This document shows positions 10,201 through 20,200 of a stretch of 64,000 nt of DNA, one piece after another. The notes below the pieces were generated by a model that was given only the letters and a program-made list of their open reading frames with translations, made no database searches and was not told where the DNA came from. A program made the translations under genes and the position numbers. Each line of letters starts with the position of its first letter. Position 1 is the stretch's first letter. Location of the stretch: NCBI GenBank assembly GCA_946902875.1, contig OX336359.1:4650001-4714000 (forward strand), given 5' to 3'. Source of the DNA: Nematopogon swammerdamellus. Its lineage: Eukaryota; Arthropoda; Insecta; Lepidoptera; Adelidae.

Positions 10201-12947
10201 TCGAGAGGAGGTTCGGCCAGCCAAACGCGCTCGTCAAGATGGAGCTGGGCAAGCTCCGAGCCCTGCCGAAGCTGCCAGACAACGCTCGCGAGATATGTAC
10301 CTTCGCGAGCAGGGTGTCCAACATCGTGCAGGCGGTAGTGGGGCTCGGACACGAGCACCTGCTGCACAGCGTGGAGTTGGTGCAGGCCGTGACAGACAAG
10401 TTCACGGCCATCATGAAGAACAACTGGCTCCGTCACCCTGAGCGTGCTACCGACCCTCGCCCAGCCCTGGTGGTGCTGTCCGCCTTCCTGGAGGAGGAGG
10501 CCGATAGGTGGGCCGCAGACGTGACGCCCGAGCTCAGCGGCGAGCGAAAAGGCACGACCGAACAGCGCCGCGGCGAACAGAACAAGCGCGGCGCGGAAAG
10601 GTCGTACGTCGCCAGCAGCGAAGACGAGCTGGAAGCCACGGAGAAGATGTGCCCTGCGTGCTCGGCCAAGCACCACCTGCCCGACTGCCACCGGTTCAAG
10701 TCGGCCGACCTGGACGACCGGTGGAAGCTCGTCAAGAAGGAGGGCGTGTGTTTTAAGTGCCTAAAAAGCCAGCACCGGTGCAGGAGCTGCAAGGCCAAGA
10801 AGTGCGGCATCGGAGGCTGCAGCAGGGCACACCACGCCCTTCTACACAACGCAGCACGCAGGGAGGAGACCGCCACCACAAGCACCGAGGTGGCAGCAGC
10901 AGCGACGCGAGCCGACCGGGTGCTTCTGAAGATCGTGCCGGTGGTGCTGTCTGGGCCCGCGATGACCATTGAGACTCACGCGCTCCTGGACGAGGGCTCC
11001 ACGGTCACAATGATTGACTCGACCGTGGCCGAGCTACTGGGCGCGAGAGGCCGACCGGAACCTCTGCGAGTGCTGGGTATCGGCGGCAACCAGGTCAACG
11101 CCGCCGAATCCAAGCGCGTCAACCTGAGAATACGCGGCCGCCACGACACGGAGGCGCACGAGCTCGTTGGCGCGAGAACGGTGGACCGGCTGCGGTTCCC
11201 CGGGCAGACCGTCACGCGCTCCATGCTGCAAGGGTGCAGCCATCTCGCCGATCTCCAACCAGTGCTGGCGTACGAGCACGCGTCGCCGACCCTGCTCATC
11301 GGGCAGGACAACTGGCCGCTCATCGTCTCGAGGGAGCTACGGAGCGGCAACCGCGATGAGCCGGTTGCCTCCCGCACCCAGCTGGGCTGGGTTCTGCACG
11401 GCGGGAGGAGCTCGGCGACAACGCCGATGGAGAGCTGCGGACTCGCGTGGAGGGCTGACCCGGCAGTCAAGGAGCAACACCGGCGGGAGCCGCCGGCGCT
11501 GCGCGGCCGCACGCCGCCGCCGCTGCTGCGTCACCGCACGCCGCCGCCACCCGCTACCGCCGCAGCGTGTCCGCCTGCGGCTGAGCACGCCGCCGCCGTG
11601 CCGCCACCCGCTGCCGCCGCAGCGTGGCCGCCCGCCGCCGACGCAGAGGAGGCCGCCGCCTCCGAGACCTGGCTGCGCACCGCCGTCGCGGCGCAGCCAG
11701 GTGCCTCTGCATGGCCACCCACCGCCGCGTGGCCACCTACATCGGCACTCACCGCTGCGCACGCCGCCGCCGTGCCGCCGCCCGCTGCAGCCGCAGCGTG
11801 GCCGCCCGCCGCCGACGCAGAGGAGGCCGCCGCCTCCGAGACCTGGCTGCGCACCGCCGTCGCGGCACAGCCAGGTGCCTCTGCATGGCCACCCACCGCC
11901 GCGTGGCCACCTACATCGGCACTCACCGCTGCGCACGCCGCCGCCGTGCCGCAGCCCGCTGCCCCCGCAGCGTGGCCGCCCGCCGCCGACGCAGAGGAGG
12001 CCGCCGCCTCCGAGACCTGGCTGCGCACCGCCGTCGCGGCACAGCCAGGTGCCTCTACATGGCCACCCACCGCCGCGTGGCCACCTACATCGGCACTCAC
12101 CGCTGCGCACGCCGCCGCCGTGCCGCCGCCCGCTGCCGCCGCAGCGTGGCCGCCCGCCGCCGACGCAGAGGAGGCCGCCGCCCCCGAGACCTGGCTGCGC
12201 ACCGCCGTCGCGGCACAGCCAGGTGCCTCTGCATGGCCACCCACCGCCGCGTGGCTACCTACATCGGCACCCGCCGCTACGCAGCAAGCCGCAACCGCCG
12301 CGGACACGAACGCCGCGCGGCCGCCCGCCGCTATCGCGGGGCCACACGCCGCACCACCGCAAGCCGCTGCGGACACGCGCGCTGCGCCGCCGCACGCCGC
12401 CGACATCGCTGCGTGGCAGCACGCCACCGCGGGCGCTGCGTGGCCGCACGCCCCCGCCGCCGCTGCGTCGCCGCACTCCGCCGCCGTCGCTGCGTGGAAG
12501 CACACCACCGCCGCCGGCGCCGCGTGGCCGCACGCCACCGCCTCCGCGCCGCACACGAGCATGTGCCGCGGCGAGAACGCCGCAGGCATCAACTGGCGCG
12601 TACGACGGAGCGATGGCTCTGCATCCTCTACACACCCAGAAAAGATCAGCGGGAGCAGAGAGGACCAGCGCAACTACGGAGCTGTGGCGGAGAGCGCGCA
12701 GACTGGCGGACCGTTCCGGGTACCGGTAGGTGCGAGCGCACCTGCCCTGGCTGCAGCACCGGCGGGAGCCGCAAAGGCGCGGCAGACTCTCCAAGGGACA
12801 CGTGCTGACTGGCGACTGCGGGGCACCTCTTCCAAGACCCGGCAAGAGGATCGTCGTCCTGCCTACCCAAGAGGATCGAGCCGAGCTGCGACGGCGGGAG
12901 AATGTGGCGGACGACGAAAGCTCCGCAGCCAGCGCGTCATTAGTTAG
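7209..12947 (+). CDS. Gag-protease polyprotein of BEL/Pao element, repeat-expanded
   Basis: A 1912-codon ORF. I chose the ATG at 7209, just after the primer site; the frame is open upstream to an ATG at 6828 inside the LTR, which is less likely to be used. Order of parts: basic N-terminus (MPITRSTKNARLP); Ala/Glu-rich coiled coil at residues 173-232; Ala/His/Pro repeats 314-917, with 14-residue units such as CPHSSGHAATAAAA alternating with VPPPAAAAAW units; a DUF1759-like Gag core 927-1107 (LPLFDGAPEKW); Cys/His zinc-binding region 1146-1214 (CFKCLKSQHRCRSC); BEL-type aspartic protease 1237-1402 (LLDEGSTVTMID, then LLIGQDN and LGWVLHGG); four 57-residue repeats 1465-1694; and an Ala-rich tail. 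The stop lies inside the 3' LTR. Gag would assemble particles and the protease would process it. Reverse transcriptase and integrase are absent. Translation of the repeats is inferred from the open frame only. Confidence 0.85.
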   Translation: MPITRSTKNARLPRTDPQRDEPPRVPPTGGASTSEHVTPPCDVPRVPPVGGAPAPGLIVSPPTTSDSHGRTTSCETGTSSPTDTSATVQCTATRADVTYRSDVRAPGTEPADAPRRDDVIAPSAAPVRAPRSDDVEVQGDSVQCPVPRVAASRVAPPRSQASAGRRTRSARSTASSRRLRAELAQQEELAQVEFEEATAQAEQATARAKQATARASVMKARIARLQAEQLDQASSSDDEDNELQRGRLENWVRAHSEHRREQEAQYAAAEPAPAAAEPTAPPPSAAPAVWPDTPLHATALPPHAAAAAVIARDAWPSATAVPPPAAAAAWPPAPGHTSNVPPPAAAAVWPHSSGHAAAGPHSSGHASAAACPHQSGHAAAVPPPAAAAAWPPPSGHASAAACPHQSGHAAAVPPPAAAAAWLPPSGHASAAACPHQSGHAAAVPPPAAAAAWPPAPGHASDVPPPAAAAAWPHSSGHAATAAAACPHPSGHASDVPPPAAAAAWPFASGHAASAAAACPHSSGHAATAAAACPHPSGHASDVPPPAAAAAWPAASGHAAAAAAACPHSSGHAATAAAACPHSSGHAATAAAACPHSSGHAATAAAACPPAPGHAAAAAAACPHSSGHAATAAAACPHPSGHASAVPPPAAAAAWPSASGHAAAAAAACPHSSGHAATAAAACPHPSGHASDVPPPAAAAAWPSASGHAAAAAAACPHSSGHAATAAAACPHSSGHAATAAAACPPASGHAAAVPPPAAAAAWPSASGHAAAAAAACPHSSGHAATAAAACPHSSGHAATAAAACPHSSGHAATAAAACPPAPGHAAAVPPPAAAAAWPSVSGHAAAAAAACPHSSGHAATAAAACPSASGHAAAVPPHAAAAAWPSVSPPAAAVPSLTDSAALPSALPHAAAAAAAATGPYENVARTKLPKFLYDLPLFDGAPEKWLRYRAAYRNTERYFSSFENAARIGHSLRGQAEVAVSSRLAAAAGAEELVTALERRFGQPNALVKMELGKLRALPKLPDNAREICTFASRVSNIVQAVVGLGHEHLLHSVELVQAVTDKFTAIMKNNWLRHPERATDPRPALVVLSAFLEEEADRWAADVTPELSGERKGTTEQRRGEQNKRGAERSYVASSEDELEATEKMCPACSAKHHLPDCHRFKSADLDDRWKLVKKEGVCFKCLKSQHRCRSCKAKKCGIGGCSRAHHALLHNAARREETATTSTEVAAAATRADRVLLKIVPVVLSGPAMTIETHALLDEGSTVTMIDSTVAELLGARGRPEPLRVLGIGGNQVNAAESKRVNLRIRGRHDTEAHELVGARTVDRLRFPGQTVTRSMLQGCSHLADLQPVLAYEHASPTLLIGQDNWPLIVSRELRSGNRDEPVASRTQLGWVLHGGRSSATTPMESCGLAWRADPAVKEQHRREPPALRGRTPPPLLRHRTPPPPATAAACPPAAEHAAAVPPPAAAAAWPPAADAEEAAASETWLRTAVAAQPGASAWPPTAAWPPTSALTAAHAAAVPPPAAAAAWPPAADAEEAAASETWLRTAVAAQPGASAWPPTAAWPPTSALTAAHAAAVPQPAAPAAWPPAADAEEAAASETWLRTAVAAQPGASTWPPTAAWPPTSALTAAHAAAVPPPAAAAAWPPAADAEEAAAPETWLRTAVAAQPGASAWPPTAAWLPTSAPAATQQAATAADTNAARPPAAIAGPHAAPPQAAADTRAAPPHAADIAAWQHATAGAAWPHAPAAAASPHSAAVAAWKHTTAAGAAWPHATASAPHTSMCRGENAAGINWRVRRSDGSASSTHPEKISGSREDQRNYGAVAESAQTGGPFRVPVGASAPALAAAPAGAAKARQTLQGTRADWRLRGTSSKTRQEDRRPAYPRGSSRAATAGECGGRRKLRSQRVIS
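8150..9960 (+). repeat. GC-rich coding minisatellite block 1
   Basis: About 1.8 kb built from 42-bp units (GCCGCAGCGTGCCCGCACTC and continuation) interleaved with units carrying GTGCCGCCGCCCGCTGCCGC. All units are multiples of three, so the Gag frame stays open. All other frames are also open over most of the block, which gives long spurious minus-strand ORFs. Confidence 0.95.
11595..12285 (+). repeat. Coding minisatellite block 2, four 171-bp units
   Basis: Direct repeats at exactly 171-bp spacing (for example GACGCAGAGGAGGCCGCC at 11640, 11811, 11982 and 12153), 57 codons each. They stand where the polymerase region of a complete BEL/Pao element begins. Confidence 0.95.
12775..12902 (+). 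pseudogene. Possible remnant of Pol C-terminus, other frame
   Basis: In the frame one base on from Gag the text reads RPGKRIVVLPTQED just before the 3' LTR. Complete BEL/Pao Pol proteins typically end with an RP.tkivvLP-type motif near the LTR. This suggests the internal deletion left the last codons of integrase. Short and uncertain. Confidence 0.4.
12894..12902 (+). promoter_or_regulatory. Polypurine tract candidate
   Basis: The purine run GGGAGAA directly abuts the 3' LTR (TGTGGCGG). It is short for a polypurine tract but in the right place. Confidence 0.4.
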
Positions 12948-13796
12948 GAAAATTAGTGTAGGAAATAGAGTAGTGAGGCAGCGGCCGGCGTAGATATAAA
13001 GTAGGTTTCATAAGTTAGCATAGTGTAGCATAGGCGCGGGCTAGGTATAATTAAGATAATATAAGTTAGACGTAAGTTAGTTATTAAGAAATAAATATAT
13101 ATACAAAATCGTAGAATAAGTTAGCCTGTAAGATCTAGCCCGTTAGGTTTAATTAGCTGTTATAACATATTAACTAGGTTAGATATAAGTTTTATTGAAT
13201 AAAGAAATATATCTGGTCGGCCTTTTACTGGAGTACACACGGACGAGACGAGTGAGGCAAGGTAGGGGGCGTTAGAGTCGCGTAACGGGACTCATAGCCG
13301 AGCCGGGCGCCTATTACCCCCGCCCGCGCATTATCGAGCGGCGTGAGCACGCTGGGCCGAGCGGGCGGGGAGTCATATAAATATAGGTGCCATTGCGCCG
13401 GCTCGGCAGACCGCAGCTAGCAACCGGAGAGAGAGGACCACTTGGAAGAGCAACAGGAAGAAAGCAAGAAAACTTCAAGAGCCAGCAAGCCTACATTCCC
13501 GCCGAAGCGGTTGAATCGTCGTGCCTACGTCGAGCTTGCCAGTGCTCTATCGCCGCCCCTCTCTCTCCGCTGCGCGTCTCACGCTTGCGTCGCCCCGCAC
13601 AACCGCAAGCCCGCCGTTTACGTCCGTGGTTGCTCCGGTAACAGGCCGCCCTGTTTCCGTACTGAGCACCGGCGTATTATTTACGTGCCCGTTCGTTATC
13701 TCCCGTACTGCGTGTCGTCGACCGAGTGGCCGGGCGTCTTGCCGATCCAGAACAAGAAAATACAGTCCACCGCTTCCCGAGCGTCGATCCGGAACA
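12903..13796 (+). repeat. 3' LTR
   Basis: A copy of 6289-7182 with no difference found by eye over 894 bp. It carries the ORF stop codon at 12945-12947 and probably the used poly(A) signals. Confidence 0.95.
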
Positions 13797-13801
13797 ATAA
13801 C
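13797..13801 (+). repeat. Target-site duplication, right copy (ATAAC)
   Basis: Matches 6284-6288. Confidence 0.92.
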
Positions 13802-13975
13802 TATCAAGCAGCAAGTAAGGCACGAAGACCCACCTGCTGCATGACTCGGTGGAAGTACCGTGCCAAGGTGAGAGGTGGCGATCCTGTCGCCCTTTAGCAC
13901 GGCATCCTGTCCTTATCACTTAGCCGCCTTTTACGACATGCATGGGATGAGATGTGTGGGGCCGGTACTTAAAAA
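13797..13975 (-). mobile_element. Repeat R, 5' part, split by the BEL/Pao insertion
   Basis: Contains TATCAAGCAGCAAGTAAGGC and TGCATGACTCGGTGGAAGT, both found in reverse at 33550-33660, and ends with ATGTGTGGGGCCGGTACTT, similar to the alternative SINE head of design S3. Confidence 0.8.
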
Positions 13976-14139
13976 GATTCTATGTTCTATCATCATGTGA
14001 TATATTAATAAATATTTTTTTTATTTAATTTGATTTAGTTTGTATGGATTGGATACGGAACCCTAAAAACAGCCTCTTGGAGGCAGTTACTCATGCTCGA
14101 ACTCGCCTCCTCTACACAGTGCCTCGGCGAAGTACTCAC

Positions 14140-14263
14140 CCGTCACCGGCTCCAGATCGTAACCATCGGATGAGATGAGAGTGATGTTGTGCCCGTCCAC
14201 CGACAGCTCGATGGGGCAGTTCAGGAACTCTGCGTTGATGACGCGGAAGCGATAGCGGTAGTC
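14140..14263 (-). CDS. Laccase exon, second cupredoxin domain ([13 protein letters not shown])
   Basis: Acceptor TTGGCAG|GAC at 14263, donor ACGG|GTGAGT at 14140. Reads [18 protein letters not shown]...[11 protein letters not shown]. Phase 0 at entry matches the end of exon 15154-15343 (FNVEK). It leaves one base of the next codon. The next exon was not found in 1-6288. Confidence 0.92.
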
Positions 14264-17200
14264 CTGCCAACAGCATCATCAACTCAACATCTATTCAACA
14301 TCAACTCAACATCTATTCAACATCAACTCAACATCTATTCAACTCAATTCAACATCAACTCAACATCTATTCAACATCAACTCAACATCTGTTCAACATC
14401 AAGTAACATCAACTCAACATCTATTCAACATCAACTCAACAGCAACCGGCAACTGCATTATGTATGCAATATATTTAAAGTTTTTTTTTATGGAAACTGA
14501 GACGGTTGGCTACATCACCTACAACATCCGTGATGTCAATCCAGAACATCGGGTGAACTAGGTGCCATGTCAGTGCTTCCCTTCATTTCATGTCGGCTAC
14601 ACTGAACTGGACGGAAAACACTAAAACTATTTATATAGCCGTTTCGACCGACGTTTCGCTCAGTGCGGTGGTGCCAACCCGGTCGGGATAAACCCTACCA
14701 CCTAGTATTAAGGTAAGAAGGGAAGGGACCTACAGTTTAACGTGGAATCCGAACCACGCTCAGCCTCCAACGGTCGAGTGGTCGCCCATCCAAATACTGA
14801 CCGCTCCAACAGTCGACCGACCGCATCGCTGAGCTACCGAGGCTGTTTATATAGTTATCATGATAAAATTACAAAAAAGAACTACAAAACCATAGATCGT
14901 TTTTTCAAGAACTATTTTCAAGTGACAGACATAGAGAAGTCATAGAGAAGTGTGGATTTTTCGCTAGCCTGTTCTTTCATGAATAATTACACATAAGTTA
15001 GAAGAGATCGGCATGGTCTTCAATTTTTAATAAATCATTTACTATGACCACATGCAACCGACCTTTTGCAGGTCGCTGGCGCAAGCGACGGGTAACATTA
15101 AGCGACCTTCTCCAGGGCGCTGGCACTTCAACGGTTGTGGATCTTCTACCAACCTTCTCAACGTTGAACCTCGCCGCCTTCATATGAAACGGTCTCTCAG
15201 TCCGGTTGAACAGCGAGAACCTTCCGACACCGTTCACTAGAAGATTCGGCGGTTTGTTGTCGCCTCTCGCGTGATGGTGGTCCGTGAAGGAAGCGATGCT
15301 GAGCTCGTGTACCCAGTCTGTGATTATCATCGTGTGCTCGGACCTGGGAAGACATGTTTATTTTTTATAGAAAGCGCGAATTTTTTTTTTTTTATGTAAT
15401 CCGGTATGGGTTGCTGAATCGGAGGGGCCAAAGCGCATGCTCCGACCAGCCAATATCAACTCCGAGAAGGTAGGTGCCATACCGGAGACTTCCCTGGATT
15501 ACTGGCTATACTGGACTAGAGGAGAACACAGCCGAGGCTGCTATACGGCCATTTTACATCCAGTACGTTGGTACCAAACCAGTCGGCTACAATTTGAGCC
15601 TACCACCTAGTAAGGGGCACGGGACACCATCTAGTAAGGGGGACATGTGGCGCCGAGCCGTCCATGGACAGTCGGTAGCATGCGGCGGTTGCGAATACCA
15701 TTCCGACCTGATAGGTGCCTATTCGCGCCTCTCTTGAAGGACCCGAGACTGTACTTGGGGGGAAATATGTCGGCAGGGACAGCGTTCTAGAGTTTACCAG
15801 TTCTGTGGAGGAAAGATTTCCAGAACCGACTGGTACGCATCCGTGGTAAGTCTAGCGTATAGGGATGCAATCCCTGCCTGTAAGACAATAATTTGGTCTT
15901 AGGGAGCCAAATTTGGTTCTGCTCAAAGATTTTGGAAGGAGAGAAGATGTGCCATGAACGCCCACTTGTGTTGGAACCCCTGTCATCAGTTTCTGATCGC
16001 ACACAATCACAATTCACACACGCGAACGCACGTACACATTCGCACCAGCGATTTTTGGCCAATCCAAAGCGTTGCATCCAAGTGCGCTCACGCACACAGC
16101 GATAGGTAATATGGGGAAATCTGCCCATATTATCGTGTCGCGGACACGTCTCCTTCGCATATCTACTCTTCTTCCAAAATCTTTGGATCTGCTATTTTTA
16201 TTTTCATTTTTAATTAAGATCAACAACTGAGCAATCCCCATTTTCTACCTGTCCTTGTGATTCGAAGGGCGTTTGTGTCATTGGGAAGGGAAGATGGACG
16301 TACTTTAGATGAGATTTCTACCAGACTACTTCATACACAATAAAGGTGTGAAATTGGCTTCCGGGGTATATATTCCCCTACTCCTACTGCATCCACAGAT
16401 CATTAAATCGCGGATTAATCAGTTACCGTTCCGCTAAGATGTGGCTGTCATACAAACCGAATTGTTCCTTTTTTTTTTTTTATGGAACCTGACACGGTTG
16501 GCTACATCACCTACAACATCCGTGATGTCAGCCCATAACACAGGGTGAACTAGGTGCCATGTCAGTGCTTCCCTTCATTTCATGTCGGCTACACTAAACT
16601 GGACGGAAAACACGAACTATTTACATACTCGTTTCGACCGACGTTTCGTTCAGTGCGGTAGTACCAACCCGGCCGGGATAAACCCTACCACCTAGTAAGG
16701 TAAGAAGGGAAGGGACCTACAGTTTAACGTGGAATCCGAACCACGGTCAGCCTCCAACGGTCGAGCGGTCACCCATCCAATCACTGACCGCGCTCAGCGT
16801 TGCTTAATAACAGTTGACTAACCAACCGCGCCACTGAGCTACCGAGGCTGACGAATTTTCTTATCCCTTAGTCGACTTTTACGACATGCGACGGGGAGAG
16901 ATGCAGTGGGGCTATTCTTTTTAAGTACCGACCCCACACGGTACAAAATAAATATCCTCGCGCCGAAATAAAGGTACGGTAGCGAGCTTACTTACTTTCT
17001 TCTTTTTAAATACGAATTTCACGCGAGCGAAGCCGCGGGCAAAAGCAAATATAAGCTAAATGCCGGTGCACATTCAGAATTTGACCCCGCTACTCTCTCT
17101 CTTCGAGGCCGATGCCTGGAGCACTAACCGACCGCACTTCACCGCACCAAGACATTGGTTCCTAAGCAAGTAACTAACCTGTCATAATCATATAGATCGG

Positions 17201-20200
17201 CGTGCTTGTCCCGCTGCCTCGGAGTCCTGATGACGAGGGCCCCCGCCGCGCCGTCCGCCCTCTGCATCCCGGCGTGCGAGTGCCAGAAGTGTGTTCCCGA
17301 GTGCGTCGCGTTGAACTGGTATCTGCAAACATGTTTTTTGTTTTTATGATGGCGCGACATGTAGCGCACTCCTGGATTTCCCATTAGGCCGTATAGGCCG
17401 CGGCCTAGAGGCGGCAGACTTCAGGGGGCGGCACATTCCCAAAGGCGCTATAGAATATTACAAGTAACACTTGCGCTTTGGTAGTTTAAGCCGTCAAGTT
17501 CTTGCGCGATTTATGTATGTACGCAATACTCTAGCAAGTCACTTGTGGATAGAGTTTTCGATCTATTAAAATCTAAATATCATTTGGGTAAAGGTTTTAT
17601 GTACCCATTGCGACTTAGTAATACTCCTATTCTATGTTTTGTGCGGGCGGCGAAAGTCCAGTGGCCTATACTTAAGAACATTACAAGTCCGGCACTGATG
17701 TAGCGCCGAGCGACCCATAAGGTGTCCAACGACGCCTATGGACATTCAATCGTATGCGGCGGTTGCGAATGCCATGCGCGCCTGACAGGCGCCTGTTCAC
17801 GCCCCTCTTGAAGGATACCGAGACTGTACTTGGGGGGAAATATATGGGCAGGGAGAGCATTCAAGAGTCTGTACAGGAGAGGAAAGATCTGCATAACCGG
17901 TTGGTAATCCGCGGTAAGTCCAGCGTGTAGGGATCCAGTACCTAACACCAGTGCGCGTGGTGCAGAGGTGGAAAGGGGACGGCGGGATCGCGTTAAACAG
18001 CTCCTCCGAGCACTCCCCATGGAATAGGCGATAGAACACACCTAAGGAGCCGACATCCGTGCGGAGTTGTAGTGGTTCTAGATATAGTTATATACTTCTT
18101 TATACATTAAACTGAACTCCTTTAGGCGTATTATGAAAATGAGGAGTTTACTCAGAAAAAACGTCCAGTCACCATCATCGTCATGATCCATCGAATACAA
18201 ATTATTTGTATGTGGGTATATTGCGGTGCCTTTGATATGGTTGAGTACTATAACTATATCCCTTATATATAACGTAGAGATAATTATGCATAACTTCTAA
18301 AACGCGTAAAGAAGGAAACTGACACGGTTTTCTACATCACGAACAACATCCGTGATGTCAGCCCATAACACCTTGGTGAACTAGGTGCAATGTCAGTGAT
18401 TCCCTTCGGTCGTGCCGGCTACACTGAACTGGACGAAAAACACGAATTATTCAGATAGCCGCTTCGACCGACCTTTTCATTCGGTGCGGTGTTATCGACC
18501 CGGGCGGAATAAACCCAACCACAATCCCACCACCTAGTGAGGTAAGCGAAGAGAACCAACGGTCGAACGATCACCCATCCAAGTTCTGACCGCGCCCATG
18601 GATCCTTAAGATCACGAACGATGACGTAAGGCGACCTACTGCATGACTTTGTGGAAGGACCGTGTCAAGGTGAGAGGTGGCTACCCTGACGCCCTTTAGC
18701 ACGTCATGTTGTCCTAAGAATTTGGTTTTGCACATTAAACAATATGGTTATTTATTATCATTGTAATATTGAGTATCGTCACGGATAGTGATAATTGCGA
18801 TCATTAATATCACTGACAGAATCATTATTTTTATCATTGACTTCACTCAAGAGTTATATATAATCTTTTACGTTTCATCCATTAAACAACATGTAATAAT
18901 TTGTAACGCTACTCTACGTCTATGAGTGTATTTGAGAATACACTCATATACACTCATACGGGCCTGTCGCCCTTTATCTCGGCATCTCGTCCTTCTTGGA
19001 GAGATGCAGTGAGACTATAATGTTTTAGTACCGCCCCCACAGGGTACGAAGTGTTCGATTTCTCGATGTCTCTACCACCGTCATACTAACACCACGAAAC
19101 AAGCTTTTACACGGAGTCCGTTCTTTTTTAATGAAAATCAAAGACAGCCTTCCGTGCCAAGGAACGTGCCGAGGTTCAGTCGACAGAGTCAAAAACACCT
19201 CTCCACGCGAGACCACGCTCATTTATCTGTCCTAAACAGAATCTGTCGTAACCCTAATCTGTCCTAAACCGAATCTGTCCTTAACCGAATAAAGGACAGC
19301 GGCGATATACCAACAGATTTCCGGACAGTTGCTAGGCTGTCCAGACTTTTAATACGACATTTGAAGACACCCAGGTTAAAGGATTCGGGAAACGCACTCG
19401 CCGGAAGACAGTTCCACACCCCGGCGCGGTGGCGGTGCGACAAAGAAACGATTTTGAGAACCGATGGGCTCTTAAAAGCCCAAAGCCAACGACAAAAGGT
19501 TGTTCTGTTTATCTGCGACGAGTGCTACGGAGATAGGGTTTTTTTAATGAAAACTGACACGGTTGGCTACAACATCACCACCTACAACATCCGTGATGTT
19601 AGCCCATAACACCGGGTGAACTTGGTGCCACTTCAGTGCTTCCCTTCGGTCGTTCCGGCTACACTGAACTGGACGGAGAACACAAACTATTTACATAGCC
19701 GTTTCGACCGACCTTTAATTCAATGTGGTGGTACCAACCCGGGCGGGTTAAACCCTACCTACCACCTAGTAATATAAGAAGGGAGTCATATCCCTTAGTC
19801 GCCTTTTACGACATACACGGGTAGAGATGCAGTGGTGTTATTCTTTTGAAGTACCGGCCCCACACGGTACAAAGATTGAATGGCAAGGAATAAGGGATGG
19901 CAAGTTCCTCCAAGCAGCGTCCATGCTAGTACCTGTAGAACAAACTGAGTGACCCTACAAATCTTCTTTGGCTCAGAAAATCCAGACCAGACTTCCCTAC
20001 CTGAAAGTAGATTCAGGCAGTATAGGACACTGCGTGATGTATGGTGTCCCATCCATGTATGGCGTTCCACGTTGATGCTGTCCGTGCCAGTGGATAGTGG
20101 TGCCTTCCACCATCATGTCGTTGGTAACGTCAACGATGATACGGTCGTTCTGACAGACCTGGAGGAACAACAAAAAATGTTAGATCTGTACATGTTTGAT

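Larger units (their letters stand above)
6289..13796 (+). mobile_element. BEL/Pao LTR retrotransposon lacking most of Pol
   Basis: A 7508-bp element with 894-bp direct LTRs (TG...CA ends), a 5-bp target duplication and one long ORF with Gag and protease. No reverse transcriptase, RNase H or integrase motif is visible in any frame between the protease (about 11415) and the 3' LTR (12903); GC-rich 171-bp tandem repeats occupy that space. It therefore depends on enzymes supplied by a related full element, if it moves at all. The LTRs look identical by eye, so insertion should be very recent. Base composition is far more GC-rich than the surroundings. It lies antisense to the laccase gene, in the intron after exon 14140-14263. 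Confidence 0.93.

Noticed and set aside
8005..10338. 777-codon plus-strand ORF of Pro/Arg repeats
   Set aside because: Shadow of the Gag repeat block in another frame; it ends inside the Gag core without any motif.
11167..12808. Pro/Arg-rich ORFs over the 171-bp repeats
   Set aside because: Shadows of the Gag-protease frame over the second repeat block.
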